NCBI GenBank assembly: GCA_030407315.1 | Contig: JALQPE010002580.1 | Span: forward strand, 1-64,000 | Length of the DNA: 64,000 bases | Reading direction: 5' to 3' | From: Asparagopsis taxiformis | Taxonomy: Eukaryota; Rhodophyta; Florideophyceae; Bonnemaisoniales; Bonnemaisoniaceae | In this document: piece after piece, positions 45,449 to 55,859 of the stretch | Position numbering within the stretch: position 1 is the stretch's first letter | Layout: every line of letters begins with the position of its first letter | The notes under the pieces: model-generated | Databases searched by the model: none | What the model saw: the letters and a program-made list of their open reading frames with translations, nothing else | What the model was told of the DNA's origin: nothing | Position numbers and translations under genes: made by a program

Positions 45449-45555
45449 CACCTCCCGCGGGGCTCGAACCCGCGACCAACAGATCGCACTGTAGAAGAGT
45501 AAGAGTCTGTCGCTCTGTGCCGTACAAATGCTGTAACCGACTGAGCTAGGGAGGC
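45449..45555 (-). tRNA. tRNA-Lys(CUU) with two introns, one in the D-loop
   Basis: 107 nt unspliced, 73 nt after removing two inserts. Acceptor GCCTCCC (45549-45555) pairs with GGGAGGT (45450-45456); D stem GCTC/GAGC; anticodon stem ACAGA/TCTGT; T stem GCGGG/CCCGC with loop TTCGAGC; discriminator G. The anticodon loop reads CT-CTT-A, then a 15-nt intron (45485-45499) at the canonical 37/38 site, then A. The D-loop AGTCGGT is interrupted by a 19-nt insert (45517-45535) before A21. Removing both gives a standard lysine tRNA. No CCA is encoded. Exact D-loop cut positions could shift by a base. Confidence 0.88.
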
Positions 45556-46268
45556 TGTTTCGGCTGGACAATCGGTATGGTCCGCACTAGGGTCAAATTC
45601 ACAACGGTTTGTTGAACTGCATTACTCATAACGAACATGATATAAGTTGAATTGCTTCCGACAGCGAATAAACGTAACGCGAGACTGTCACGGATAGCTT
45701 GTCAGCCACCTGAAAGCTTGTGTGCGCAGCACATGCCGTCCACGTGTTGCGCGCAGACATTGAGCACCAAAAAACCGGTACAGTGTATGACCCACGGGTC
45801 CAGTCCAGTCCACCTGTGAATTTGTCACTCACTCACCGCCGACTCGCTGCCTCGTAGACATTGACACGCAGCACGTTTTTCGCCGAGCTAACCGCCGCAA
45901 CATCAAAAGCGAATCTGCCAACATCCATCAACACTCCACATACCAGCGCACGCGATTGGCCGCGCGCACGCGCCGATCAGCAAAAAGCCTGCGATACACG
46001 TCATGCGCGTGTAACACGCACAAGTACAAAATGCAGCTGCGCAAAACTCGCGGGCCCGAAAAGCAGCGCACGTCCTCGGTACACAATCAAACCAACCATC
46101 GGCGTGGTCAACGGCCACCGCGCGACCTATCGACACCAAACGAGCCGTGTCGCCGTCGTCGATGAAATGCGTCCAATCGTTCGCGCGCGCAGCGACATAA
46201 CCGCCTCGATCAACGAACGGCATATACACGCTCCGCCACAATCCGTGTCAACCACTACCACAGCCACA

Positions 46269-47298
46269 ATGCCCTTCCTCCGTCTCTCGCGCAAGACGCC
46301 CTCGCTGAGCGCGCCGACGCTGCTCCCGCTGCTGGTCTGTCTCGTGCTACTGGTCGAGTGCGTGCGCTTTGCGCACATCTGGCGCGCGGAAAGCGTCGAC
46401 GGCGCGTCGACGCTCGAGACGCATACGCAGCGATTGGCGGTGTGTCGTCACGCGCGCAAGCAAACGCCACTACCTGCTTGTGCGCGTCGCGGACGTAGCA
46501 ACACTTTTCTGCTGTCGTTCATGGGCCATAGTGGGTCGACGGCGATCATGACCGAGCTCGGCTCGCATCCCGATGTGTATCTCGACGTGCTGGAGCCGGT
46601 CGATCACGTCAAGGAGCTCAACACGACGTGGGCGATCGAGACGGCGCGCGCGATCTTCGATAAGGGCATTGCGATGAACAAGACGACCGGGTTCAAGATC
46701 CGGCCCAAACACGTGCTCAAGGCGCCGGAGCAGTGGCGCGCGTTGGTGCGCGAGTATGACACGCGTGTGATTTGGCAGTATCGCAAGAATTTGGTCAAGG
46801 ATGCGGTGGGCGAGATTGGGTACACGAAGAAGGAGGACCCGTTTGCAGTTTGTGGGTGGCATGCAGAATTCGGAGGAGATGCAGTGTAATAAACGGAATG
46901 GATGTCGGATTCGGATTGATGATATGGACGATTTGTATGGACGGTTGGTGAGGAAGACGAGGATTATCGGGATGATTGCCGAGTCGACAGCGATTCTGAC
47001 TGGTGGTGATGGATGCGTGATGGAGGCGCCGTATGAGGATTATTTGTACGAGCGCGAGAAGACGCTGACAGATTTGCAGCGATTCCTCGGGCTGGATGTG
47101 CGGGAAACGCGCGCGACGCGGTTCAAGTCGACGGGGGACAATTTGTGCGAGATTGTGGAAAATTGGAACGAGGTGTGCCGCAACTTTTATACGTGCGTGG
47201 CGTGGTCGCACATGTTGGACGACGCCAAGCACTCGTGCTTCTGCCCGGTAGCGGCGGCTCGTAGCGATTATTGCGAGATAGACTTTGGACGGATTTGA
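46269..47298 (+). pseudogene. Carbohydrate sulfotransferase 2, interrupted by a one-base frameshift
   Basis: Starts at ATG 46269, which precedes the signal-anchor (residues about 15-36); the open frame upstream lacks conservation. The PAPS loop FLLSFMGHSGSTAI is at about 80-93, then GFKIRPKHV and WQYRKNLVKDAVG. An extra base at about 46848 throws the frame to a stop at 46889. The rest (FVGGMQNS, YEDYLYER, LQRFLGL, NLCEIVENW, CFCP) continues in the next frame from 46849 to 47298. The distance from KDAVG to FVGG equals that in sulfotransferase 3 if one base is removed. A recent pseudogene or a base-call error; all other family residues look intact. Confidence 0.8.
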
Positions 47299-47434
47299 CG
47301 AGCTTGTTGCTTTTAAAAAATAGAAAAACTATGTTTCAATCTGCTTGTATACACATCGATTGGTTCAACTTGATCTCGCACGAACAAATTTGGAGAAACG
47401 AGTTGGCAACGTTACGACTTACAGCACTCACTCA

Positions 47435-48493
47435 CTACGCGCGGTCCGGATCGTCGGTGGAGCAAAACTCACTCGAGCTCGGTTGCACGGGACAATAGCA
47501 CGCGTTGATTGGATCGTCGAGCAGATGCGACCATGCCACGCAGGTATAAAAATTTCGGCATACCTCATCCCAGTTTTGCACAATCTCACACAGATTATCC
47601 GCTGTCGATTTGAAACGGCCCGGTTTGGTCGGCACATAACGGAGGCCGAGAAAGCGCAAAATATCCTTGATGGTGCTCGAGCGATCGTACAAATAATCCT
47701 CATACGGCACCTCCAATATACAGCGATCGTCGCCCGCAAGCGCACTAGTCGCACGTGCAATGCGCTGATTGAACAAGGCCAACCTGCGCAAATCGATATG
47801 AAACTGTTTCATATCCTCAATGCGAAAACTGCATCCATTCTTACTATTACACTGATCGGCATCACTATTCTGCAAGCCACCCACAAACTTGCTCTCATTA
47901 CCCGACACTTCAAAACTATACCGTCCCACGGCGTCCTTGAAAATATTCTTCCGATACTGCCAAAAGATCCTAGCATCATACTCTGCGGCGAGCGCCCTCC
48001 ACCTCTCCGGCGCGCGCAGCACATGTTTGGGTCGAATCTTGAATCCAGTCGTCTTATTCATCGCCAACGCACGATCAAACATCTGTCTAGCGGTCTCGAG
48101 CGCCCAGGTAATATTCTGCGCCTGTTCATTATTCAACGGCTCCAAAATGCCCAAATGCACGTCGGGATGCATCGACAACTCGGTCATGATCGCGGTCGAT
48201 CCGCTATGCCCCTCAAACGACATGAGAAAGGTCTTTGCGCGTCCACGATGCGCACACGCGGGCATCGGCATCTTCTTCCGCGCATACAAGCGCTTGTTTG
48301 CGCCATTATCGGTCGACGCAACGTCGCGCGTCGTCTCCGACACCGCCGCAGACGTCTGCACCACCGGCATCGGCACCGACGCCGACGCGGCCGGTAGCGG
48401 CGTCTGCACGCGCGTCAGCTCGATGATGAGCACGAGCACGCCGATGGACAGCAGAGCGATCGTCGAGGCGGAGGGGCGCGTGCGCGACTTCAT
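47435..48493 (-). CDS. Golgi-type carbohydrate sulfotransferase 3
   Basis: 352 residues from the ATG at 48493, just before the signal-anchor (about 11-27). An in-frame ATG at 48556 would add 21 residues but sits close to a minus-strand TATAATAAAC (48586-48596), leaving almost no leader. The PAPS loop FLMSFEGHSGSTAI is at about 89-102; shared motifs are GFKIRPKHV, WQYRKNIFKDAVG, FVGGLQNS, YEDYLYDR, LRFLGL, NLCEIVQNW and C-terminal Cys (CVAW, CYCP). Closer to sulfotransferase 2, with which it is convergent (137 bp apart), than to sulfotransferase 1. Type II Golgi enzyme; acceptor unknown. Confidence 0.9.
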   Translation of the reverse strand: MKSRTRPSASTIALLSIGVLVLIIELTRVQTPLPAASASVPMPVVQTSAAVSETTRDVASTDNGANKRLYARKKMPMPACAHRGRAKTFLMSFEGHSGSTAIMTELSMHPDVHLGILEPLNNEQAQNITWALETARQMFDRALAMNKTTGFKIRPKHVLRAPERWRALAAEYDARIFWQYRKNIFKDAVGRYSFEVSGNESKFVGGLQNSDADQCNSKNGCSFRIEDMKQFHIDLRRLALFNQRIARATSALAGDDRCILEVPYEDYLYDRSSTIKDILRFLGLRYVPTKPGRFKSTADNLCEIVQNWDEVCRNFYTCVAWSHLLDDPINACYCPVQPSSSEFCSTDDPDRA

Positions 48494-49098
48494 CGTGGCG
48501 CAGTGGTGTGTGAAACGGGCGGGGCGTGGGTGACGGAGGGCGCTCGTCGTCGACATGGGCGGTGGATGCAAAGTGGAGGCGCGTGTTTATTATAACGGAC
48601 GAATGGTGCGGTGTCGTGTTGTGTTGTGTCGCATCGAGGGTCGCGCGTGACGCATAGCGTCGCGGCGTTGATATAGTAACTTGAGTATGGAGACGTGTGA
48701 GAGCTGCACTGCGCAGCGCAGCGCGTCGGGGGACTATTTTGGGAGCGCGATGAGAATGATTGCTATGCGCACATAATATTATCGATGAATGGCGATAATA
48801 TTTCGCCGTGTAATCGACACCGATGCGCGCGTCGACCACCAACGCACAGCCGCCAGATGGCCCGTTTTTCGTACCACATGCGCGCACTCGCTTCCGCTTA
48901 CACCAATTCCGATCGTCGCGCTCTGCCGTGTAATTTTCGCGCGCAGTAAGTCACTGCGTGTCGCGTCGCTCTCCTACGCGCACACTTGTCATTTCGCCCC
49001 GCCATTCCACGCCGCACTTGTGGAAACCGCCCAATCAAACGACAAATACACTGTCAGTCGATTCCATCATCTTTACTTGTGCCCAAAATACATCCTTC
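48494..49098. other. Intergenic; sulfotransferase 3 promoter side
   Basis: TATAATAAAC at 48586-48596 (minus). Otherwise nothing recognised. Confidence 0.45.
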
Positions 49099-50598
49099 TC
49101 ATACCGTTACACCCGATCGCTGTTTGAAACGCAACCGGAGCCCCCTGGGCGTCATGACAGTGCCAATCGCCTTGACCATCGGCGCTCCATCCCCGACCAA
49201 CCCGACCTCGAATCGCGTCAGCACCTCCGCCACAAACGTCTTAATCTCCAACATAGCAAATCGCTGTCCGATACAACCGCGCGCGCCCGCCCAAAACGGC
49301 AGCCACAACGTCTTGCCCACCCGTCTCGTCTCGTCGTCCAACCAGCGCTGCGGTCGAAACTCCAAACAATCATCGCCCCACACCCGCGCGTCCGTCTGCA
49401 TGGCCAGAATCGGGATCCGTACCGGCGTGCCCGCCGCGACATGCCACCCGTCCAATTCGTCGTCGACAACCAACGCCCGTCCCGTCACCGCAATCGGCGG
49501 ATACAGTCGTAACGCCTCCTTGACCACCCGATGCAGCACATCCACCCCGTCCAACTCGTCCATGTCGTCGACGTCCCTCCGCGCCTCCAACGCCTCCACC
49601 ACCAACGCTTGCTGCGTCGTGTCGCGCGCGAGCAGATACAACGTCCAGCATATGCAGATGCTCGACGTCGCCTGCCCCGCCGCGAGAAAGCTCAGCACCG
49701 TGTCGACCATTTCGCGCTCCCCGATCCCCCGCTCCCCGTCGTGCATCAGCTTGATCAGCGGCGTGCCGACCTGCGCGCGCTCCGGCTGTTGCAGCGCGCG
49801 TCGGCACAAGTCGAGGACCGTGTCGCGGATGAATTGCTTGAGATCCGCGCGATAGTCGAATACTCGCGGGCTGAGAAAGCTGAAAAAGCTCTGTAGTAAT
49901 GCGCGTCGAATCATTGAATTGGGCGGTTCGAGGAATACCGATAGATATGCTTGGCGTAATGCATCCTTTTCCCCTCGTGACATGCCCTCCTCCCCGAAAC
50001 ACGCCTCCACAATCACGTCGAATGTGCGCTTACGAACCTCGTGCAACACGTCGAAATCGTCGTCCGTCTGCCGCGCGAATAGACCGCTTGCAAGCTCCCG
50101 ACCGCGCGTGAAAAATACTCCCGATACTGCGCATAGAGCGTCGTAATGCATCGCCGGCGAAACCGCCCGCCGTAGACGCGCGTGCTGCTCGCCTTCCGCG
50201 AGTAGAATTCCGTCAGATCCCACCGTGCCGTCGAGCGCGCGTCGGAATTGCGCTGACTTTTCGTATCGCAGATGCTGCTGCATGCTGATCCGACGCACCG
50301 CGCTGCCCGATTTCGCGATGATGTTCGCTTCGCCGAGGATGGAACGCTGGACGAAGACGTCGCCGTGCTTGGCGCTGATCGCGTTGAAATAGTCGGCTGT
50401 TTCCTGGCTTTCTGCGTGGATAAAGTAGTAGAGCAGGTCGTGTCCCACTGTGAATCGTTTGTACCATGGCAGCGCCGGTTCCGGTACCTGCGGTGCATGC
50501 GCGATTACTGTGTAGATGTGCTGCAGTAGGCGCAGCGTCTGGAAAAGGAGTAGAACGAGTACTGGGGAGAGCACTATGCTGAGAATCGGGATAGTCAT
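49099..50598 (-). CDS. Cytochrome P450 monooxygenase
   Basis: 499 residues from ATG 50598, chosen because it begins the N-terminal membrane anchor (about 1-22); the longer frame starts without ATG. The I-helix oxygen-binding region reads AAGQATSS, the K-helix ExxR is in EALRLYPP, and the heme loop FWAGARGCIG has the axial Cys at 442. Length and order are typical of a microsomal eukaryotic P450 that oxidises lipids or small hydrophobic compounds using a reductase partner. The subfamily cannot be named from sequence alone. A copy of a dispersed two-part repeat begins 65 bp upstream and may form its promoter. Confidence 0.93.
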   Translation of the reverse strand: MTIPILSIVLSPVLVLLLFQTLRLLQHIYTVIAHAPQVPEPALPWYKRFTVGHDLLYYFIHAESQETADYFNAISAKHGDVFVQRSILGEANIIAKSGSAVRRISMQQHLRYEKSAQFRRALDGTVGSDGILLAEGEQHARLRRAVSPAMHYDALCAVSGVFFTRGRELASGLFARQTDDDFDVLHEVRKRTFDVIVEACFGEEGMSRGEKDALRQAYLSVFLEPPNSMIRRALLQSFFSFLSPRVFDYRADLKQFIRDTVLDLCRRALQQPERAQVGTPLIKLMHDGERGIGEREMVDTVLSFLAAGQATSSICICWTLYLLARDTTQQALVVEALEARRDVDDMDELDGVDVLHRVVKEALRLYPPIAVTGRALVVDDELDGWHVAAGTPVRIPILAMQTDARVWGDDCLEFRPQRWLDDETRRVGKTLWLPFWAGARGCIGQRFAMLEIKTFVAEVLTRFEVGLVGDGAPMVKAIGTVMTPRGLRLRFKQRSGVTV

Positions 50599-50662
50599 GA
50601 TGCTGAGTTGTGCGCTTGCGGTAGATTGCGCATTGTGCTGGTGGTCGAGTCGTTTTTCAAGC

Positions 50663-51006
50663 ACATGGTGTGGTTGATGCCATCATTTCCGAGTATGTCC
50701 TCAGGTCGTGCGGAACAGTTGTGATGTGTCAAATAGTGCGCGTTCAGGGCCGTTCCCATACAACAAATATGTACATATATGCACATGTATACACGAAATA
50801 GAGACCTCCCGTTGGTTGGATAAAGTTGAAAAGTTATATTGCTTTTTATAAATTGTTCAACTGAGACGACCTGTGCAACCTCCACTTGTCCGCTGCACTG
50901 TGGAGACCTCTTGTGGTATCCGCTGCAGCCGCGATTCACCGTCAGTTTCCTATCGATGCTCAGCACATATTTTCAACTCGGACAAATTCCTAGATCTGCT
51001 TCATAT
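50663..51006. repeat. Two-part dispersed repeat (A then inverted B), left copy
   Basis: Segment A (50663-50744) matches 58301-58383 in the same orientation. Segment B (50745-51006) matches 58033-58294 in the opposite orientation. Both are diverged but clear: A has GATGCCATCATTTC, B has CGTTCCCATACAAC and CCCGTTGGTTGGATAAAGTT. The two copies bracket a decayed transposon. Confidence 0.85.
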
Positions 51007-51268
51007 CACCTGGCGTGCTAATTTGGGTCAGCGACCGAATATGGGTCATCTTTTTCATTATATTTTGAGCTCTTTGCTCTAAACTTTCCCGCGAAACATG
51101 AGAATCACCATGTATCGCCGAAACGGTTATAGATAGATGGTTTTTGAGCTCGCCAATCTTTCCAGCGGCCTTTCTTTCACCAACACTCACTCCATTCTTG
51201 ATGGAACACTGCAGGGTAGGTAGAATATCCCTCCCATCCTTACCAAACATCCCATTTTTTCGTTTCGG

Positions 51269-52972
51269 TTGCCTCGGATAAATTTACGGTTACTGATTGG
51301 CTCAAAACAAATCTGCAGCATCTCAAGCGCCATTATTTCGTGCAGCAGCGCTTGCAATTTGCGAGCAAAACTACTCGATTCGAAAAGCAGCCCTTTCATT
51401 CGGTGTGTCGAAATCGCAGCTGCAAAGGTATTTGCGGGGAGAACTTTCGACAAGGAGCGGAGAGGGCGCAAGCAGATTCTTCGAGAGGATGAGGAGGCCG
51501 AGATATCACGCGTTGTGAGGGAGTTCTCCAGGAAAAGTACACCATTCTCGAGACAGTGCTTCAAAGAGATGGTTGGTGTATTTGTACGCAACTTAGCTTC
51601 ATCAAGACGTGAACGTATTGATTAGAAAAACGGGGTTCCAGGCGATGTTTTTGTACGTAATTTTCTCAAGAGTCATGAATGCTTGACGTTGAAACGAAGA
51701 GAAAATATCGAGTGCCACAGAGCACGTGAAATGCCACCGCAGAACATTGCAGAAAATTATGCTCCGATGCATCAAACCTACAAGGAATATCATATTTGTA
51801 GTGCAGAGCAGATATTAAACATAGATGAGAGAGGGATTAGTACCCAGAATCCGAGAAGGGGAAGGGAAAAGGCTAGTTTTAGCATACTAAAGGTTCGAGA
51901 AGCAATTCAATGGAGCTTTAGTGGGCTGCGAACGCACAACATGTCACTATCATGCCGGTTGTTTCTGCAGATGGAAAGTCATGGAGCCCAGTCGTCATTC
52001 TGCAAGGAAAGAGGACAAAGTTTCGTGTGCGGCCAGACGGTACAAAACAAACACCTGCAGACTTCCTTCCATTCAATGATATTGTGTGCTACTGGGACCC
52101 TACTGGAATGGATTCCAACATATTTTTCCAATGGAAAAGGCACTTTGCTGACGAAACAAAAGCACTCCGACGCCGGTATCGCTATATTGTGTTGACAATG
52201 GACGGACACGGGGCTCATGTATGCTAAAAGGCGCTACAAATATTGAAGCAGGGTAGAATTGTGGTAGTTGGACTGCCATCCCACACAATTCATCGTACCC
52301 AAGTACTCGATTATGCAGTCTTTTCGCCATTTAAAACTTTTGTCGGGAATGAGTTCAACAGAAGGTCACTATCTACCTCTAAATAGCAGAGAAACGGCGT
52401 TTACTCGCTATGTGAGATTCTTCATGAAGCTTACAAGAATTCTGTTACGTACAATAACATAGTAAACGGTTTTCGTGGCGTCGGTTTCTGGTGTCAGCAA
52501 AGGAAAGATGTTATACATCATGATTTCCTGTTCAGACATATCACACCATGACGGATATAGTGATCAACGAGATGCGTTTATTTCATTCAAATCTTTGGTT
52601 GAGGAGATGGAAAGCAATCGCAACTTACTCCAATCGGATGGAGAGGTACTTCATAACGGCACAATTAAGAGTGCAAGTGGTGTTTTGCTTACTGGCATTG
52701 ATCTGATTAATTCACTTCGAGATCGTGAACGGCAGAGGGCGATAACATTTGAGGCACGAGTGGCGCTGGCGAAGGGGGTCTTGTTGCGTCGTGAGCAGAG
52801 GTCAGCACAAGCTAACTACCGTAGGATGTGCAGGCAAAGGGAGGAAGAGGATAAAGAGAGACATGAGAAGTGGATAGCACTAAGAAATTCACGTCTCCAG
52901 TTACTGAACGAAACGAGGGGATTGCGTTGGATGCAGTTACAGCGGTTACGGCTAGAATCCAACGTAAATTGA
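51269..52972 (+). pseudogene. Decayed pogo/Tigger-type (CENP-B-like) transposase
   Basis: The pieces read in order through several frames: a psq-type helix-turn-helix (ALAICEQNYSIRKAALSFGV) from about 51330; a CENP-B-like second DNA-binding region (51480-51720) with an in-frame TAG at about 51622; catalytic Asp 1 in ILNIDERGIS (about 51820); Asp 2 in VLTMDGHGAH (about 52195); a TAA at about 52227; Asp 3 in QVLDYAVFSPFK (about 52310); and a C-terminal coiled coil ending at 52972. This DDD order is that of pogo/Tigger elements. At least four frameshifts or stops make it inactive. The element ends are not certain. Confidence 0.8.
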
Positions 52973-53060
52973 ACGGATAGTAATGCGCTCTCTTCAGAAT
53001 TAGTAGAAAATAAAGATGTATTGAATTTCACGCATCAACTATGAACCAAGATTTGCTCCA

Positions 53061-54590
53061 TTGATGATCACCGAGGGGATACTGGATGCCAACCTATTTG
53101 ATGGAACTGAGCCAGTTCCCAAAGTTCTCGTTCAGGAGAAAGGGTTGCAAACGATGTGCGATCGTATGGAGAACTGCATCCTGGAAGCACAAGGTCGAGC
53201 GAGGCTTGAATATTTGTTTTTTCTTCAATTTTCAGTTTTCACCCACTATTAGCAACACGGATGATACTCCACCAGCACGGTTGCCAAAAGAATTACTTTT
53301 GGGCCAGCCTTTCCAATGAACACAAGCGATCCAAGATTACCAGTGACAGTGCCAGAAAGATCTGGAGATAGGAAATGTCTCGAAACAGAAGGAGATATGG
53401 TGCGGTCGACAGTTAGTGAAGAAGCCCATTCACCAGAGCGACAGGAATGGAAACAAACGGTGGTTTGTCCGGAAATAAAAAAAGCATGGTACTGCTGAGC
53501 TTGACGAGATATCTTCTCTCCTGCACTGTTGTAAACATACCCAACTTCGGAACGTGAAAAAGCTGTGGGGAATGGCGGTAGAAGGAAACAAAGAAGTTCT
53601 TGTTTCAAGTGCGATTCTGCGTATACTCCTTAAAGAAAGGAATGGAGGCCGTCTGCAGAACATTCTTGCAAGCAATAAACACATTCCGAGCATAGAAATG
53701 GCTAAAATGATGAAGGAATTGAAGAAGAGTTGGTATAATTTGTTTCCTGGTCGCAAGGCGGTTCTAAATGTTTTAGAAAAGAAAGAATAGGAAAGGTACC
53801 GGGTAATGTTTTCAGCCTCATCATCGAGACGCATGTTGTATCCATCAAGTTCAGATCAAGGTATGAGTGAGAAGAGGGGAAAATTATGTGAGAATGATGA
53901 TCTACCAAAAGAACGATCCAGATATTTTGAAACAAATGAAGTCCAATTCACACTCGATGAGTTCTGCAGACTTATGGTCATTTTGCGCGATGACCAAATC
54001 GCTCAGTCAGCTGTTATGAAAGCTAGTGAAGATGAGGTCACGAAGTTCGAAATGGACAGCGGACGAACTAGAGACTCTTTTCGGGCGATAGTTAGCAGAT
54101 TTAACAAAGCGGTCATTCTCAAAGAGATTGACACGCGAGGTCGCGTAGAAAATGTGAATTCAATTGCAATGCTTAAAACCTTTCGTAATGCTTCTAGGCT
54201 CAAAAATGTATTCTTGGATTCCCATTCTGCTTTCACCAAAGCAAAAGAACGATGGCCTCGCTCAGGTCAAAACGACCTACAAAGATTACCATAGTTTCTG
54301 TCTTACCAAAAATCGGAGAGATGTCCCAAGAATCCAAGAGAGTTTATATAATGTTTACAGCAGCCAGTTTGGACACAGAATCACCGAATGATTCTTTTTG
54401 CAGGCTTTTGACGGAGAGAATAGAATTCCATGGAGTGGATAAAGTTGGTTATGATAAAGGGTTGTGTTGCACACCCTCTCCAGAGATTACACCTTGTTCC
54501 TCACATCTAAGCACACAAAGTGGGAAGCGCAAGATAGGTCACGAACCCGGAAGACAAACTGTTCGGCTTGAACCATTGAAGATATAATGC
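53061..54590 (+). pseudogene. Second decayed reading frame downstream of the transposase
   Basis: Same-strand coding-like segments follow in changing frames (53061-53252, 53554-53790, 53806-54294, 54252-54587), rich in Lys/Glu/Ser and without recognised domains. They fit a broken accessory gene of the transposon or an unrelated dead gene. Confidence 0.35.
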
Positions 54591-55859
54591 GAGATTAAAG
54601 CAGGATTCAAAAACTAAAGCTGGAAAGAATGGAGGGGGAGACAGAAATGCGGCTTACGTCATCAGGGATAGATAAGAAATTAGCGTCAGATCGAAGCTTG
54701 GAGCAAAACAGTGCCTTTGAACCCAGTGTAGTGCAATAGCTTTGGCGATTCGACAACGGGCAGCCTTGGTTGTAAGCCGAATCGGCGAGCCACCGCGAGG
54801 TGTTCGAGCCCTCCTGTCCCGGTAGTCAGGCTCGAGTCGAGTGTGGAAGAGCAAAGGCGAATCGCCTGCCTTAGTGTGGGTTGTAAGGCCACACAGACGA
54901 TCCGTCTAGAATCCTGTGGTCACATGGTGAGTCATGGTGGTGCACCGAAAGGATGGTGGTTCACCAACCTTATTAGGGAAGGGAGTGTAGGACCAGCCGG
55001 GATGGCGGTCACTAAGAGAGTTCTAGAATCGCTTGCCTTGCCAGGGCGTGTTGAACCGTAACGCGCTCGTGAACTTGCGTTTCGCACGTCGCTCGGTCGC
55101 GGAGGCGATCGGGTGGTACAACGGCGGAACGCGCAGGGTCGATCGCAACACGGGATTCGCGGGCCGGCGCAAGCCGTGATCTCAGGGTGAGATCACCGAG
55201 TAAACTCGAGCTCAACACGATCCACGCAGGGGTCGTAAATCCCTGGCCTAGCGGTAAGCGACGCAACGCGCGGTCTCGCGGTGCGACGCAATTCGACGGT
55301 CGGTAAACGCGGCGCGCGCGCACGTACGTCGGCGATCGTGAGCAATCCGCACGCAACGCCGTAACGCAATCGGTCCTCGCGACGCGCTCAACGCTTAACT
55401 CGTAGCTGCGAAAGTGCTGACTGTTTATTGGTAGGGTGCGAAGCCATGCGACCACTAATAGCTAACTTACTTGGGACAGGCTGTCCTTGTGTGGCCGGCC
55501 GGCGGCGGCCGCACGCTCGCACGCAAAAGGGAAATATTTTGGGAAAAAGACTTTCGTCATAAAAAACCCAAAAAGGGAAAATAAAGGGAAATTCGCGGAA
55601 ATCGCTACACGTGGCGCGGCTCGCGGTTTTGTGGCAACGTTCGCGCGCACGCGCTCGCATCGACGCTCCGTGACACGTAATCAAGACGCCACGCGTACGC
55701 TCGCTTACTAAACTAACTCAAACGGATGCTTGCGGACTAACGTAAACGCGCGCGCTCGCATCGATTCCATCGACCAACTTAAATTGCACCACAGGGAGGA
55801 CACTAGGCACAACAAGGATGAGTGCCTTGTATAAGAAGCAAAAAGGGAAGAAGAAGGGG
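54591..55859. other. Unassigned; CpG-rich block at 55020-55720
   Basis: 54700-55060 has imperfect internal repeats. 55020-55720 is markedly rich in CG dinucleotides, unlike its neighbours, with no supported gene. A tRNA A-box-like TGGCCTAGCGG at about 55244 lacks a matching B box. Confidence 0.45.

Noticed and set aside
46815..46848. A 34-bp intron instead of a frameshift in sulfotransferase 2 (GTACAC...TTTGCAG)
   Set aside because: It would delete residues whose number exactly matches sulfotransferase 3 when one base is removed; 34 bp is also very short for an intron.
55238..55310. A-box-like TGGCCTAGCGG in the CpG-rich block
   Set aside because: No cloverleaf could be closed and no B box at the right distance.
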